DNA of 64,000 nucleotides. Origin: Sipunculus nudus. Lineage: Eukaryota; Annelida; Sipuncula; Golfingiida; Sipunculidae. The DNA lies in assembly GCA_026874595.1 (NCBI GenBank), contig CM049318.1, positions 17,468,241-17,532,240 on the forward strand, read 5' to 3'. Positions 15,301 through 26,039 of this stretch are shown piece after piece. The notes below the pieces were generated by a model. It was not told the DNA's origin and did not search any database. It saw nothing but the letters and a program-made list of their open reading frames with translations. The stretch's first letter is position 1; the number at the start of each line of letters is the position of its first letter. Both the position numbers and the translations under genes were made by a program.

Positions 15301-15460
15301 ACACTTTGCTTATGTTTTGCTTATTCTTTGCTTACGATGAAATCATCACTGGAATGACACATTTTCCTAAAAATACAAGCTGATTTGACCCATAGAGCGC
15401 AGACGGCTTCCCTGGCTACACAGCAGTTCCGCTTTGTGAACATTAATATCAAAATAAAGG
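12362..15460. repeat. Higher-order repeat A, copy 2
   Basis: Second copy of block A, offset exactly 12,361 bp from copy 1 across four landmark positions (35/12,396; 1,160/13,521; 1,900/14,261; 3,024/15,385). The offset is 33 monomers minus 14 bp, so the net indels between the copies are small. Near-identity across about 3.1 kb implies a recent duplication relative to the divergence between neighbouring monomers. Confidence 0.9.
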
Positions 15461-16239
15461 GCAAAATCGTTCAATCAAAATCACAAATGTATAACTGTGG
15501 TACTTTCAAAAAGTCATTTATTGATTTCTGGGACCCATTTTACCATTTAAACACAATTTACTTATATTGTTATAATATATCTGACATTATTAGACTCCCG
15601 CAAGGTCAATTAATACCTTATTTCTTCAGAAAATGTTGCAAAAAAGCATTTATGAAGACATAATCCCTTTTCTTACACTTTATTTATGTTTTGCTTATTC
15701 TTTGCTTACGGTGAAATCATCACTGGAATGAAACATTGTCCTAAAAATACACACTGATATGACCCATAGGGACGCATACTGGTTCCCTGGCTACACAGCA
15801 GTTCCGCTTTGTGAACATTAATATCAAAGTAAAGGGCAAATCGATCAATAAAAATCACAAATGTATAATTCTGCTACTTTCAAAAAGTCATTTATTGATT
15901 TCTGGGACCCAGTTTCCTATTTTAACACAATTTACTTACATTGTTATAATATATCTGACATTATTAGACTCCCGTAAGGTCAATTAATACATTATTTCTT
16001 CAGAAATTGTTGCAAAAAAGCATTTATTAAGACATAATCCCTTTGCTTTCACTTTGCTTATGTTTTGCTTATTCTTTGCTTACGGTGAAATCATCACTGG
16101 AATGACACATTTTCCTAAATATACACGCTGATTTGACCCATTGAGCGCAGACGGGTGCCCTCGCTACACAGCAGTTCCGCTTTGTGAACATTAATATGAA
16201 AATAAAGGGCAAAATCGTTCAATAAAAATCACAAATGTA

Positions 16240-16275
16240 TAATTCTTCTACTTAATAAAAGTCATACCTCCTTTG
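16240..16275. repeat. Truncated satellite monomer junction
   Basis: Within one monomer the sequence jumps from CTTAATAAAAGTCAT straight to ACCTCCTTTGCTTACAC. The central part, from the TTGATTTCTGGGACC region to the CATTTATTAAGACATAA region, is missing. This is an internal deletion of roughly half a unit in an otherwise continuous array. Confidence 0.8.
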
Positions 16276-18899
16276 CTTACACTTTGCTTATGCTTTGCTT
16301 ATTCTTTGCTTTCGGCGAAATCATCACTGGAATGACACATTTTCCTAAAAAAAACACGCTTATAGGAACCATAGGGGCGCAGAAGGATTCCCTGGCTACA
16401 CAGCAGTTCCGCCTTGTGAACATTAATATCAAAATAAAGGGCAAAATCGTTCAATCAAAATCACAAATGTATAATTCTCCTAGTTTCAAAAAGTCATTTA
16501 TTGATTTTTGGAACCCGTTTTCCTATGTTAATACAATTTACTTACATTGTTATAATATATCTAATATTATTAGGCTCACGCATGGTCAATTAATACATGT
16601 ATTTCTTCAGAAAATGATGCAAAAAAGCATTTATTAAGACATGATCATTTTGCTTACACTTTGCTTATGCTTTGCTTATTCTTTGCTTACCGCGAAATCA
16701 TCACTGGAATGACACATTTTCTTAAAAATACACGCTCATATGACATATAGGGGCGCAGAAGGGTTCCCTGGCTACACAACAGTTCCACTTTGGGAACATT
16801 AATATCAAAATAAAGGGCAAAATCGTTCAATCCAAATCACAAATGTATAACTGTGGTACTTTCAAAAAGTCATTTATTGATTTCTGGGACCCATTTTACC
16901 ATTTAAACACAATTTACTTATATTGTAATAATATATCTAACATTATTAGACTCCCGCAAGGTCAATAATACATTATTTCTTCAGAAAATGTTGCAAAAAA
17001 GCATTTATGAAGACATAATCCCTTTGCTTACACTTTGCTTATTCTTTGCTTATTCTTTGCTTACGGCGAATTCATCACTGGAATGACACATTTTCCTAAA
17101 AATACACGCTGATATGACCCATATGGACGCAGAAGGGTGCCCTGGCTACACAGCAGTTCCGCTTTGTGAACATCAATATCAAAATAAAGGGCAAAATCGT
17201 TCAATCAAAATCACAAATGTATAATTCTGCTACTTTCATAAAGTCATTTATTGATTTCTGGGACCCATTTTCCTATTTTAACACAATTTACTTACATTGT
17301 TATAATATATCTGACATTATTAGACTCCCGCAAGGTCAATTAGTACATTATTTCTTCAGAAAATGTTGCAAAAAAGCATTTATTAAGACGTCATCTTTTT
17401 GCTTACACTTTATTTATCTTTTGCTTATTCTTTGCTTACGTCGAAATAATCACTGGAATGACACATTTTCCTAAAAATACACACTGATGTGACCCATAGG
17501 GACGAAGACGGGTTACCAGGTTACACAGCAGTTCCGCGTTATGAACATTAATATCAAAATAAAGGGCAAAATCGCTCAATCAAAATCACAAATGTATAAT
17601 TCTGCCACTTTATGAAAGTTATTTTTTTATTTCTGTGACCCATTTTCCAACTAAAGCACAATTTTCTTACATCGATTTAATATTTCTGACATTATTAGAA
17701 TCCTGCAATGTCAATTAAAACATTATTTCTTCAGAAAATGGTGCCAAAAAGCATTTATTAGGATATAATCCCTTTGCTTACACTTTGCTTATACTTTGCT
17801 TATTCTTTGCTTACGGCGAAATCATCACTGGAATGAGACATTTTCCTAAAAATATACTCTGATATGACCCATAGGGACGCAGACGGGTTCCCTGGCTACA
17901 CAGCAGTTCGGGTAAGTGAACATTAATATCAAAATAAAGGGCAAAATCGTTCAATCAAAATCACAAATGTATAATTCTGTTACTTTCAAAAAGTCATTTA
18001 TTGATTTCTGGGAACCATTTTCCTATTTTAACACAATTTACTCACATTGTTATAATAAATCTGACATTATTCGACTCCCGCAAGGTCAATTAATACATTA
18101 TTTCTTCAGAAAATGGTGCAAAAGAGCATATATTTTGACATAATCCCTTTGCTTACACTTTATTTATGTTTTGCTTATTCTTTGCTTACGGCGAAATAAT
18201 CACTGGAATGACACATTTTCCTAAACATACACACTGATATGAGCCATAGGGACGCAGACGGGTTCTCTGGCTACACAGCAGTTCCGGAAAGTGAACATAA
18301 ATATCTAAATAAAGGGCAAAATCGTTCAATCAAAATCACAAATGTATAATTCTGCTACTTTCAAAAAGTCATTTATTGATTTCTAGGACCCAGTTTCCTA
18401 TTTGAACACAATTTACTTACGTTGTTATAATATATCTGACATTATTAGTGTCCCGCAAGGTCAATTAATACATTATTTATTCAGAAAATGTTGCAAAAAA
18501 AGCATTTATTAAGACGTAATCCCTTTGCTTACACTTTATTTATTTTTTGCTTATTCTTTGCTTACGGCGAAATAATCACTGGAATGACACAATTTCCTAA
18601 AAATACACACTGATATGACCCATAGGGACGAAGACGGGTTCCCAGGTTAAACAGCAGTTCTGCTTTGTGAACATTAATATCAAAATAAAGGGCAAAACCG
18701 TTAAATCAAAATCACAAATGTATAACTGTGGTACATTAGAAAAGTCATTTATTGATTTCTGTGACCCATTTTACAAATTAAACACAATTTACTTATATTG
18801 TTATAATATTTCTGACATAAATAGACTCCCGAAAGGTCAATTAATACATTATTTCTTCAGAAAATGGTGCCAAAAATTATTTATTAAGTCATAATCCCT

Positions 18900-20510
18900 T
18901 TCCTTACGCTTTCCTTATGCTTTGCTTATTCTTTGCTTACGGCGGAATCATCATTGGAATGACACATTTTCCTAAAAATACACGCTGATATGACCAAAAG
19001 GGACGCAGACGGGTTCCCTGGCTAAACAGCAGTTCGGGTAAGTGAACATTAATATCAAAATAAAGGGCAAAATCGTTCAATCAAAATCACAAATGTATAA
19101 TTCTGTTACTTTCAAAAAGTCATTTATTGATTTCTGGTAACCATTTTCCTATTTTAACACAATTTACTTACATTGTTATAATATATCTGACATTATTCGA
19201 CTCCCGCAAGGTCAATTAATACATTATTTCTTCAGAAAATGGTGCAAAAGAGCATATATTTTGACATAATCCCTTTGCTTACACTTTATTTATGTTTTGC
19301 TTATTCTTTGCTTACGGCGAAATAATCACTGGAATGACACATTTTCCTAAACATACACACTGATATGAGCCATAGGGACGCAGACGGGTTCCCTGGCTAC
19401 ACAGCAGTTCCGCTTTATGAACATTAATATCAAAATAAAGGGCAAAATCGCTCAATCAAAATCACAAATGTATAATTCTGCTACTTTATGAAAGTTATTT
19501 TTTTATTTCTGTGACCTATTTTCCAATTTAAGCACAATTTTCTTACATCACTTTAATATTTCTGACATTATTAGAATCCTGCAATGTCAATTAAAACATT
19601 ATTTCTTCAGAAAATGGTGCCAAAAAGCATTTATTAAGACATAATCCCTTTGCTTACACTTTACTCATGTTTTACTTATTCTTTGCTTACGGAGAAATCA
19701 TCACTGGAATGACACATTTTTCTGAAAATACTCACTGATATGACCCATAGGGGCGCTGACGGGTTCCCTGGCTACACAGCAGTTCCGGTAAGTGAGTAAT
19801 AATATCAACATAAAGGGCAAAATCGTTCAATCAAAATCACAAATGTATAATTCTGCTTCTTTCAAAAAGTCATTTATTGATTTCTGGGACCCATTTTCCT
19901 ATTTTAACACCATTTACTTACATTGTTATAATATTTCTGACATTATTTAGCTCTCGGAAGGTGAAATAATACATTATTTCTTCAGAAAATGGTGACAAAA
20001 AGCATTTAAGAAGACATGATCCCTTTGCTTACACTTTGCTTATGCTTTACTTATTCTTGCTTAAGGCAAATTCATCACAGAAATGAAAAATTTTACTAAA
20101 AATACCCATTGATATGACCCATAAGGACGCGGACGGGTTGCCTGGCTACACTGCAGTTCCGGTAAGTTCAGTCAAAATCACAAATATGTAGTTCTGCTAC
20201 TTTCTAAACGTTATTTATTGATTTTTGAGACTCATTTTCTTTTTTTTAACACATTTACTTAGTCTTTTAATTTTTCTGACATTTTATTGCACCAGAAAAT
20301 GGTGCAAAAAAGCATTATTAGACATAATCCCTTTCCTTACACTTTGCGAAAAAAACACACTGATATGACCCATAGGTACGCAGGCGGGTTACCTGGCTAC
20401 ACAGCACTTCCGGTAAATGAACATTAATATCAAAATAAAGGTCAGTATCATTCAGTCAAAATCACAAATATATAGTTCTGCTTCTTTCTAAAAGTTGTTT
20501 ATTTTTTTTT
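18900..20510. repeat. Degenerate right edge of the satellite array
   Basis: Monomers become increasingly divergent and shorter. At 20,155-20,350 a unit lacks the GAACATTAATATC part and much of its 3' half. The final partial unit ends near 20,510 at AAAAGTTGTTTATT plus a T-run, directly followed by LINE coding sequence. Decay at an edge is what unequal exchange predicts, since it homogenises the interior of an array but not its boundary. Confidence 0.85.
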
Positions 20511-20523
20511 TACAGCTTTATCG

Positions 20524-20919
20524 TTGCGAGACATGAAATGGGTGAATTTACATAAGGACGCGATTAAAATCCTAGGAACATGGTTTACATATAATGAAAC
20601 TCTCTCTCAAAAACTCAATTTCGATAAAGTCTACGACAAGATAAAAATCGCATTTAATATGTGGAAATCGCGAACTTTAACAGTTTTTGGAAGAAATACA
20701 GTAATAAAAACCATTGGAATCTCAAAATTAGTATACGTTATGAATATTATGACTCCAACCCCAGACTTTACCAAGAAAATTAAAAATATAATGGTAGATT
20801 TTATATGGTTTGGACGTAAACCAAAGATTAAATATGGGGTACTTGTAAGTGAAAAAGAAAATGGTGGTATAAATATGCCAGACATTAATGTCATATTGAA
20901 AAGCCAAAGAATTGTGTGA
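20524..20919 (+). pseudogene. LINE ORF2 fragment, end of RT and thumb region
   Basis: About 130 codons homologous to the region downstream of the reverse transcriptase palm of L1/Tx1-type LINEs. Signature peptides are LVYVMNIMTPTPDFTKKI and FIWFGRKPKIKYGVL, followed by GGINMPDI. No start codon is expected because the fragment is internal. It terminates at a TGA after KSQRIV, with homologous sequence continuing in frame beyond it, so the stop is a mutation. Confidence 0.85.
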
Positions 20920-21032
20920 ATGATCCGAATGAAAAAGTTATCAAATGCAAAATGTATAGTCATACCTAATATGTATCTAAGAAATGTTGGCGGTGTAGAA
21001 AAATTGAATGCCAATTTAGATTTTTTTTTAAT

Positions 21033-21471
21033 ATGAAAAGAAAAATATCTAAATTTTATTCACACTGTTTTAAAATTTGGGATAAAATTGCTACATTTTG
21101 GCCTACGAATCCACAACAAATCTTATTACAACCCGTTTGGAACAACAAATTTGTCAAAATAACAGGTAAATCAGTATACTCTAGATTTTTTGATAACATT
21201 GGCATTAAATGTATCCATGATTTATACAAACCAAATGGAGAATCTAAGAATTTTTCGGAAATATTTCCCCCTGAAAATAAACTCTATAAAAAATACCTGA
21301 TGTTCCGGTATTCTATACAACAAGCGGTACCAAAGGAGTGGAAATTAGTTCTAAAATCAGAGAATATGAGTGATATTTACGTAAAAGACACTTTATTATT
21401 TAATAATCAAGCTCTAGACTTAAGAAAAGTCAACTACCGTAAGGTGTATAATATGGTTATAAATGACTATA
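21033..21471 (+). pseudogene. LINE ORF2 fragment, C-terminal region before insertion
   Basis: The frame continues the LINE protein after a frameshift in the T-run at 21,018-21,030. It contains SKFYSHCFKIWDKIA and NKFVKITGKSVYSRFFDNI, typical in style of the weakly conserved C-terminal part of L1/Tx1 ORF2. The coding homology stops at VINDY, exactly where the 1,928-bp transposon begins. Confidence 0.8.
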
Positions 21472-23399
21472 GTCCGTTCCACCGACCATGACACTAGGTT
21501 TTTTGGGGTTTTCTTCTCATCCTGGATTAATAATATGTTTTCATAGCGGTACGGCGAATGCTGAGAAAACGACCTAATTTTGTGTGAAGTTAGCGAAAAT
21601 TGATGAAAAACAACTTACATCACGACGCCGAGTTGTTGTTTTTCTTTATGTGAGAACTGCAATGCCAACTCAGCGCTGTATGTGAAAAATTTGCCGTCAT
21701 AATGGAATGACGTAACCGTGACGTCACGGTCGTCGCGTGAAATTTCCTGAATACACGTTATGAAGAAGCCAGCAGGTGGCACCGTGGTCAGCAGCCAAAG
21801 TTACGCTCTTCTAGTTCTATTTTATAATACTGTATATGGCCGATTTTTAAATTGATAGTGTTCGGTACACAGAGCCCCTGGTCATGCCAATGCCCGAAGC
21901 TTCATTCATGTAACTGGTGGTATATGCGTGAAAAATCGCTTTGCTTGGCCCGTCAGCGCGTTTAGTTCTGGACTACAAGTTTTCTAGCGACAGCCTGTGC
22001 GAATCTATTCACATTTGTTATAAAAAATGCGAATTTTAATTCCCGTCAAATTAACGAATACAACTTTAACAAAAAAAAATGCAAAAAGTTAACAAAATTC
22101 TATGCGAATCTACGTATTTCAGGACCCCGAGACACCGGCATTGGCATCTTGTCATCCCTATTTAAAATGAACTGGTCAGAATATTCGCCTAACTTTTTAC
22201 CGCTTTGTGTGTACTTGCCTTGCAATATGGGCGATCCCATTTCAAGGTTGGGACGACCCCGCGCACTTTAGATTATTTTAGATACTAAAGATTTATCCTA
22301 GTCCGTACACGCAGGTTTGGACTATATTTTTGTTCAAAATTAACATTTTACACAAATTTTTTTTTTTCATAATCACTAGATATGTGTCCCATAAAAAAAG
22401 GGTAGTGCATGGTAATGAATATATGTTTCTGGGATTGCCAATAAATTCAGATTTGGCCTAAACAACAAGAATTTAAATCCATTTCCAAGGAAAATCGTAC
22501 AAAAATCAACGCAAGGCAGGCTTGGTACCATGTTAATCAAATACTGTGCTTGCGACAGCTATTATTAGTATTAATTTAAACTTTGCCAGAAAATGTAATG
22601 TACATATATTCAAATGACTGTGTGAGGGCGAACAGAGTTCACTGAAAAAAATGCCCCAGCTTGAAATTGACACGAATGGACTGCGCGACCCCCGCTCAGA
22701 GAGCCACCGGTGATACATTGTAAAAGAAAATCGCTGGTGCTGCATGCCCGTACACGTGCTGGGGGGATCTAGGGCACACAGGCACGGTGTACAAGTTTCT
22801 GGCGTTTTATTATTATTGTTATTGCATATCAAAAGGATATTACCCTTTCATCTTTATCTAAAATGGGGGGGGGACACTTTATTTAGAAATCGCGTTCTTT
22901 TATGATGAATACGACACTTTTTAGCCCAGATATCAAAATAATTTTATTGTTAATTTTTAAAAAAATGTGTCTTGTATTCTCAAACTTAAAAAGGATCTCC
23001 TCCGACTCTGAAACAATGTATAGTCGTAGAACACGTGCTATATACATGTAACAAATGACAGTGATATACTGCTGCATTTTATTATTGATTGATCACTCCA
23101 CATCGCCAAACAGCGGGAACCTCCCACCTGCAAAATGGAACACAGCTTATGACGTCACGCGCGTGCGAGGCAGAATCAAATCAGTTGACCAGGCACAAAA
23201 TGTCGTAAACGCCTGCACAGTTTCTCCTGGATTTTGATTTTTGTTCATTACAGGCTATTCATCTCGGGTATGTGGCATTTTTCCTGTCAGAAAATTAGGT
23301 CGCGTTCAAATTTAACTCCTTACCAAAAATCTTTGTTTTGTTTTGATTCTGATTCAAATTATCGCGAAAAAACCTAGTGTCACGGTTGGTGGAACGGAC
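21472..23399. mobile_element. 1,928-bp non-autonomous DNA transposon with TIRs inside the LINE
   Basis: Both ends carry the same inverted repeat. The left starts GTCCGTTCCACCGACC and the right, read in reverse, GTCCGTTCCACCAACC; each continues with TGACACTAGGTTTTTT. About 33 bp match with two or three differences. A second subterminal inverted pair, CGACCTAATTTT, lies near 21,570 and 23,300. The bases flanking both ends are TATA, so the target duplication is TATA or TA; the flank is self-complementary, so its length is ambiguous. LINE coding sequence resumes directly after the right end. No transposase-like frame is visible inside. The superfamily is not recognised. Confidence 0.85.
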
Positions 23400-23401
23400 T
23401 A

Positions 23402-23887
23402 TATACAAGTGAGCCGGCTAATAAAATTAAACTAGAGAAGAGCTTACCTCAGGTATTTTCCTGGAAAGATGCAACTGATTATATATACAAAACCACTATG
23501 GACATGTTTTTGAGGCAATTTCAGTTTAGAATTATCCATAATATATTGTCTGTGAATGTAAAGCTATACATATGGAAAATAACTGATACCAATATGTGTT
23601 CATATTGCAAAAAAGAAACAGAAACAGTAGTGCATTTATTCTGTGACTGCGACACCGCTAAATCATTTTATAGACAAATTAGTCAGTGGGCAGGACAAGC
23701 TGGAATAAACATGCCTGCACTGACTCCGCTTCTTTTATATATAGGATGTGACAAAGACAATGCAAATAAAAGTATAATAGATTTGTTATTATTGCTACAA
23801 AAATATGTAATTTTTAAAAATAAAGAATCGGGTAATTTTCCATCTTTCACTGTATATATATCACATGTTAAGAAATTGGAAGGATAG
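23402..23887 (+). pseudogene. LINE ORF2 C-terminus with zinc knuckle
   Basis: Reading from 23,402 the frame gives YTSEPANKIKLEKSLPQVF, then FRIIHNILSVNVKLYIW, CSYCKKETETVVHLFCDC and a tail ending at TAG (23,885). The C-x2-C ... H-x4-C pattern is the usual C-terminal zinc-binding motif of L1-like ORF2 proteins. The piece joins the pre-insertion fragment once the transposon is removed. Confidence 0.85.
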
Positions 23888-24560
23888 GAAAGAAAAGTAG
23901 CTGAAAAAAATAACAATATATATATATTCATAAACAAAAGTGGGGTAACCTACTTCATATTTTTTAAAGAGTGAAGAATTTTGAGAATTAGCTGTAGATA
24001 TAATTTTGAAATGTGTATAAATATGTAGGTAAGAGTATGTGCATGTGTGTGTATGTATATGTGTGTATATATTTGGGTGTATATATGGGTGTATATATAT
24101 ATATATAAATGTGAACGCGTGATCCTTTTGTTAACTCCTTTTTGTTGATATATATATGTATGTACTTTGTCAAAAAAACTTGTAACATTTTATTTTAAAT
24201 CTTGCAATAGTGAAGATGTTCATGTTATAAACACAAGATTTGTATTTTTTTTCTTGTTCCGAGGGATGTCGATTTTGAAAAAGAACGTTATAAATAAATA
24301 TCTAGTAATACTGAGACATCCAAAAAAAAAAAGAAGAGTGTTGATTATTGTCTGTCATATCCTAAGCCATTTTTTTTTCCCGAAGGGCTGAAACAGGCAA
24401 AAACTTGCCCAATCCAACGTACCGCATATATTATGCAGTTCAGCCAAGCTGCATCTACACTACTCCTTTTCCTGATGTCGATAAGGTTGAACATATATTA
24501 ACAAAAGTACGTTTAGCTCGCGCGAAAACCCAGTAAAATAAAGTGAGAATTCATATGAGG
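23888..24560. other. LINE 3' flank and (TG/TA) low-complexity DNA
   Basis: Downstream of the LINE stop lies AT-rich sequence with a mixed GTATGTATATGTGTGTATAT stretch at about 24,020-24,115. I see no clear poly(A) tail or target duplication that would fix the LINE end, and no credible gene. Confidence 0.5.
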
Positions 24561-24565
24561 ATTAA

Positions 24566-24589
24566 ATTTTTTTTTTTTTTTTTTTTTTG
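24566..24589. repeat. Poly(T) tract
   Basis: An uninterrupted run of more than 20 T, followed by GTTTTTTG. On the - strand this is poly(A). It could be the tail of a retroelement in that orientation, such as the decayed LINE whose coding pieces lie at 25.3-26.0 kb, but the intervening 700 bp shows no recognisable homology. Confidence 0.6.
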
Positions 24590-25285
24590 TTTTTTGTGGT
24601 AATTCAACACAAACATCTTAATATTTCTGTATTACTGTATCAGTGGACCAGGTAAACGTGTTAAACCTTGGATAACAGTTCTAGTGGAACCACTCCCTAT
24701 AACTTGAGTTTTAACCAGACAAACTGCGAAACCCTATGGTTACCCGGGATATTTCGCACTGGAGGTATGTACGGCTAAACTTATAAAGACTTGACAATTC
24801 CGTGCTGACTGCCGGAACAAAATTTGGGAAATGATGCAAGCGGGTTCAGACCACTTAACCTTTCAAGTGGATAACCCTATTTTAAGTCTAAACATAAATC
24901 CGACGCAGTGCTGCTGTGGCAGCTACAGTAACAATCTCCTTCATTTTTAATAGAACAGTGTGAACACTTCAATAGGAGGCAAATCTTTACACAGTATATA
25001 TCCGTAATGGATTAATGACTTGACAGCAAGTTATATGATCAAATATACAGGCTCGATATTAAACACTTGTGACCAGGACTAAAATTCCTACGTTGAGCCC
25101 TATTTAGTAATTAAATAAGCGTAACTGACAAACAACAAGAACTAAATTGTCAATTTAAGACTATTATTTGGGCTGAACAATAACAGCACTCCAATAAGTC
25201 TGAGTTCAAGAATATAAGTAGACGCTTATTAAATATTCACACGAAAAAATAAATTGGGTTTTATTGGGAACTATTTATAAGCTTT
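24590..25285. other. No gene recognised
   Basis: AT-rich sequence without repeat structure that I can see. A possible short frame at 24,680-24,765 ending in a good donor (GGAG|GTATGT) has no convincing acceptor or homology. Confidence 0.4.
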
Positions 25286-25289
25286 TAGA

Positions 25290-25730
25290 TTTGCTAGGTG
25301 CAAAAAAAAGTTTTACATTAGCAATTTTGTCACTGACACTTCTTATTCTTTTAATAGGTTTTCTCGAAAACGTTTGTGCTTTTCTACTCTTTTTAAGACC
25401 TGTAAGATTCTTTTCACCTTCTTCATACCATTGCGCTCTTCACCTCAAAATTATGCCATCAGTAATGTAATTATAATGATTTTCAAGTTGTTTTCAAAGA
25501 TTCATGTGTTTGTCCATAGCCTTTGGTAGAGAATTAATATTTCTTTCTATTTCCTTAATTTCGTTTTCAAGACAAAGTAGTTTTTCTCTCTTAACTTTAG
25601 CTTTTTTTGTTGAGAAACGAATAGTAAATTCGCGAATTTTAAATTTCAGGAATTCCCACAACTTTCTGTGGTCAACCGTTTCGTAACTTTTAGAAAATTC
25701 TTGCTTCCACAAAGGAACATTTTCTGATAA
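25290..25730 (-). pseudogene. Decayed L1/Tx1-like LINE ORF2 fragment
   Basis: The - strand reads NVPLWKQEFSKSYE, KLWEFLKFKIREFTIRFS and TKKAKVKREK, then after an in-frame TGA DGIILR, a second TGA, and RAQWYEEGEKN. This is the linker between endonuclease and reverse transcriptase of L1/Tx1-type ORF2 (family pattern W-x-KYKIRE-x-TI, then R-x-RARWYEEGEKN). Two stops and a later frame loss make it a relic. Confidence 0.75.
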
Positions 25731-25743
25731 TTGTTGACAATAA

Positions 25744-25751
25744 TCATTATA

Positions 25752-25820
<69 letters not shown>
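25744..25820. repeat. (TA)n(GT)n compound microsatellite
   Basis: A long TA run directly followed by about 12 TG units. It sits exactly between the ORF1-like and ORF2-like pieces of the - strand LINE, in place of the missing end of ORF1 and the whole endonuclease. Confidence 0.95.
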
Positions 25821-25821
<1 letters not shown>

Positions 25822-25823
25822 AT

Positions 25824-26030
25824 TTATAAGTTATCAAGTTTGTTTTCAAGGTAATTTATTTTTCTAACGCATTCATCTGCACGACTGCCAATTTTGTCAA
25901 TTTTGATATTTGTCCAAATTAATTCCAAGAGCTGTCTATCAGATAAATCTTGTGGTATTGTTGCTGGATTTTCACCAGGAGCGACTTGGGAATTAATATC
26001 AAAATTTGGTTTACCTTTACTGTCCATGTT
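25824..26030 (-). pseudogene. LINE ORF1-like fragment
   Basis: About 68 codons starting with ATG at about 26,027 on the - strand. The sequence contains ATIPQDLSDRQLLELIWT and ends KINYLENKLDNL, with heptad-like hydrophobic spacing. This is in the style of the N-terminal half and start of the coiled coil of L1/Tx1 ORF1 proteins. It lies upstream of the ORF2 relic in the same orientation, which supports the call. The frame ends at the microsatellite. Confidence 0.5.
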
Positions 26031-26039
26031 GGCCGTCAA

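Larger units (their letters stand above)
1..20510. repeat. 375-bp satellite DNA array (about 54 monomers)
   Basis: A tandem array whose unit is 375 bp: the landmark GACACATTTTCCT recurs at 371, 746, 1121 and onward at that spacing, with indels of a few bases. Each unit runs through GGGTTCCCTGGCTACACAGC, then CAAAATCACAAATGTATAA, CAAGGTCAATTAATACATTA and a block of four 11-bp subrepeats. Copies are highly similar from 1 to about 17 kb and diverge near the right end. The array runs off the left edge of the window. Long open frames of 67-117 codons recur because the same frame is open in many monomers, but a common variant carries stops, so I do not call them genes. A centromeric or heterochromatic satellite is possible but is not shown by the sequence. 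Confidence 0.97.
20512..23890 (+). mobile_element. Truncated L1/Tx1-like LINE, ORF2 3' part, interrupted
   Basis: Only the 3' part of an ORF2 is present. Between 20,524 and 20,919 the frame reads IKILGTWFTYNE, NMWKSRTLTVFGR and VIKTIGISKLVYVMN, the conserved block after the reverse transcriptase palm in L1/Tx1 elements. A TGA at about 20,917 sits where a tryptophan codon is likely. The same frame then continues to the T-run near 21,026, where a frameshift leads into 21,033-21,491. After the inserted DNA transposon the frame resumes at about 23,402 and ends at 23,887 with a C-terminal zinc knuckle (CSYCKKETETVVHLFCDC). The endonuclease and most of the reverse transcriptase are absent, so the copy is dead. 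Confidence 0.88.

Noticed and set aside
35-18894. More than 25 open frames of 67-117 codons in the satellite as a tandem gene family
   Set aside because: They follow from one open frame in a 375-bp repeat. A frequent monomer variant breaks the frame, no start is fixed, and both variants are amplified together.
20631-21014. 127-codon frame on the - strand opposite the LINE
   Set aside because: It is the antisense shadow of LINE ORF2.
22533-22832. 99-codon frame on the - strand inside the TIR transposon
   Set aside because: Low-complexity start (Asn run) and no transposase motif; likely chance.
24660-24765. Possible exon reading PYNLSFNQTNCETLWLPG with a good donor
   Set aside because: No convincing acceptor, no recognised domain and no partner exon.
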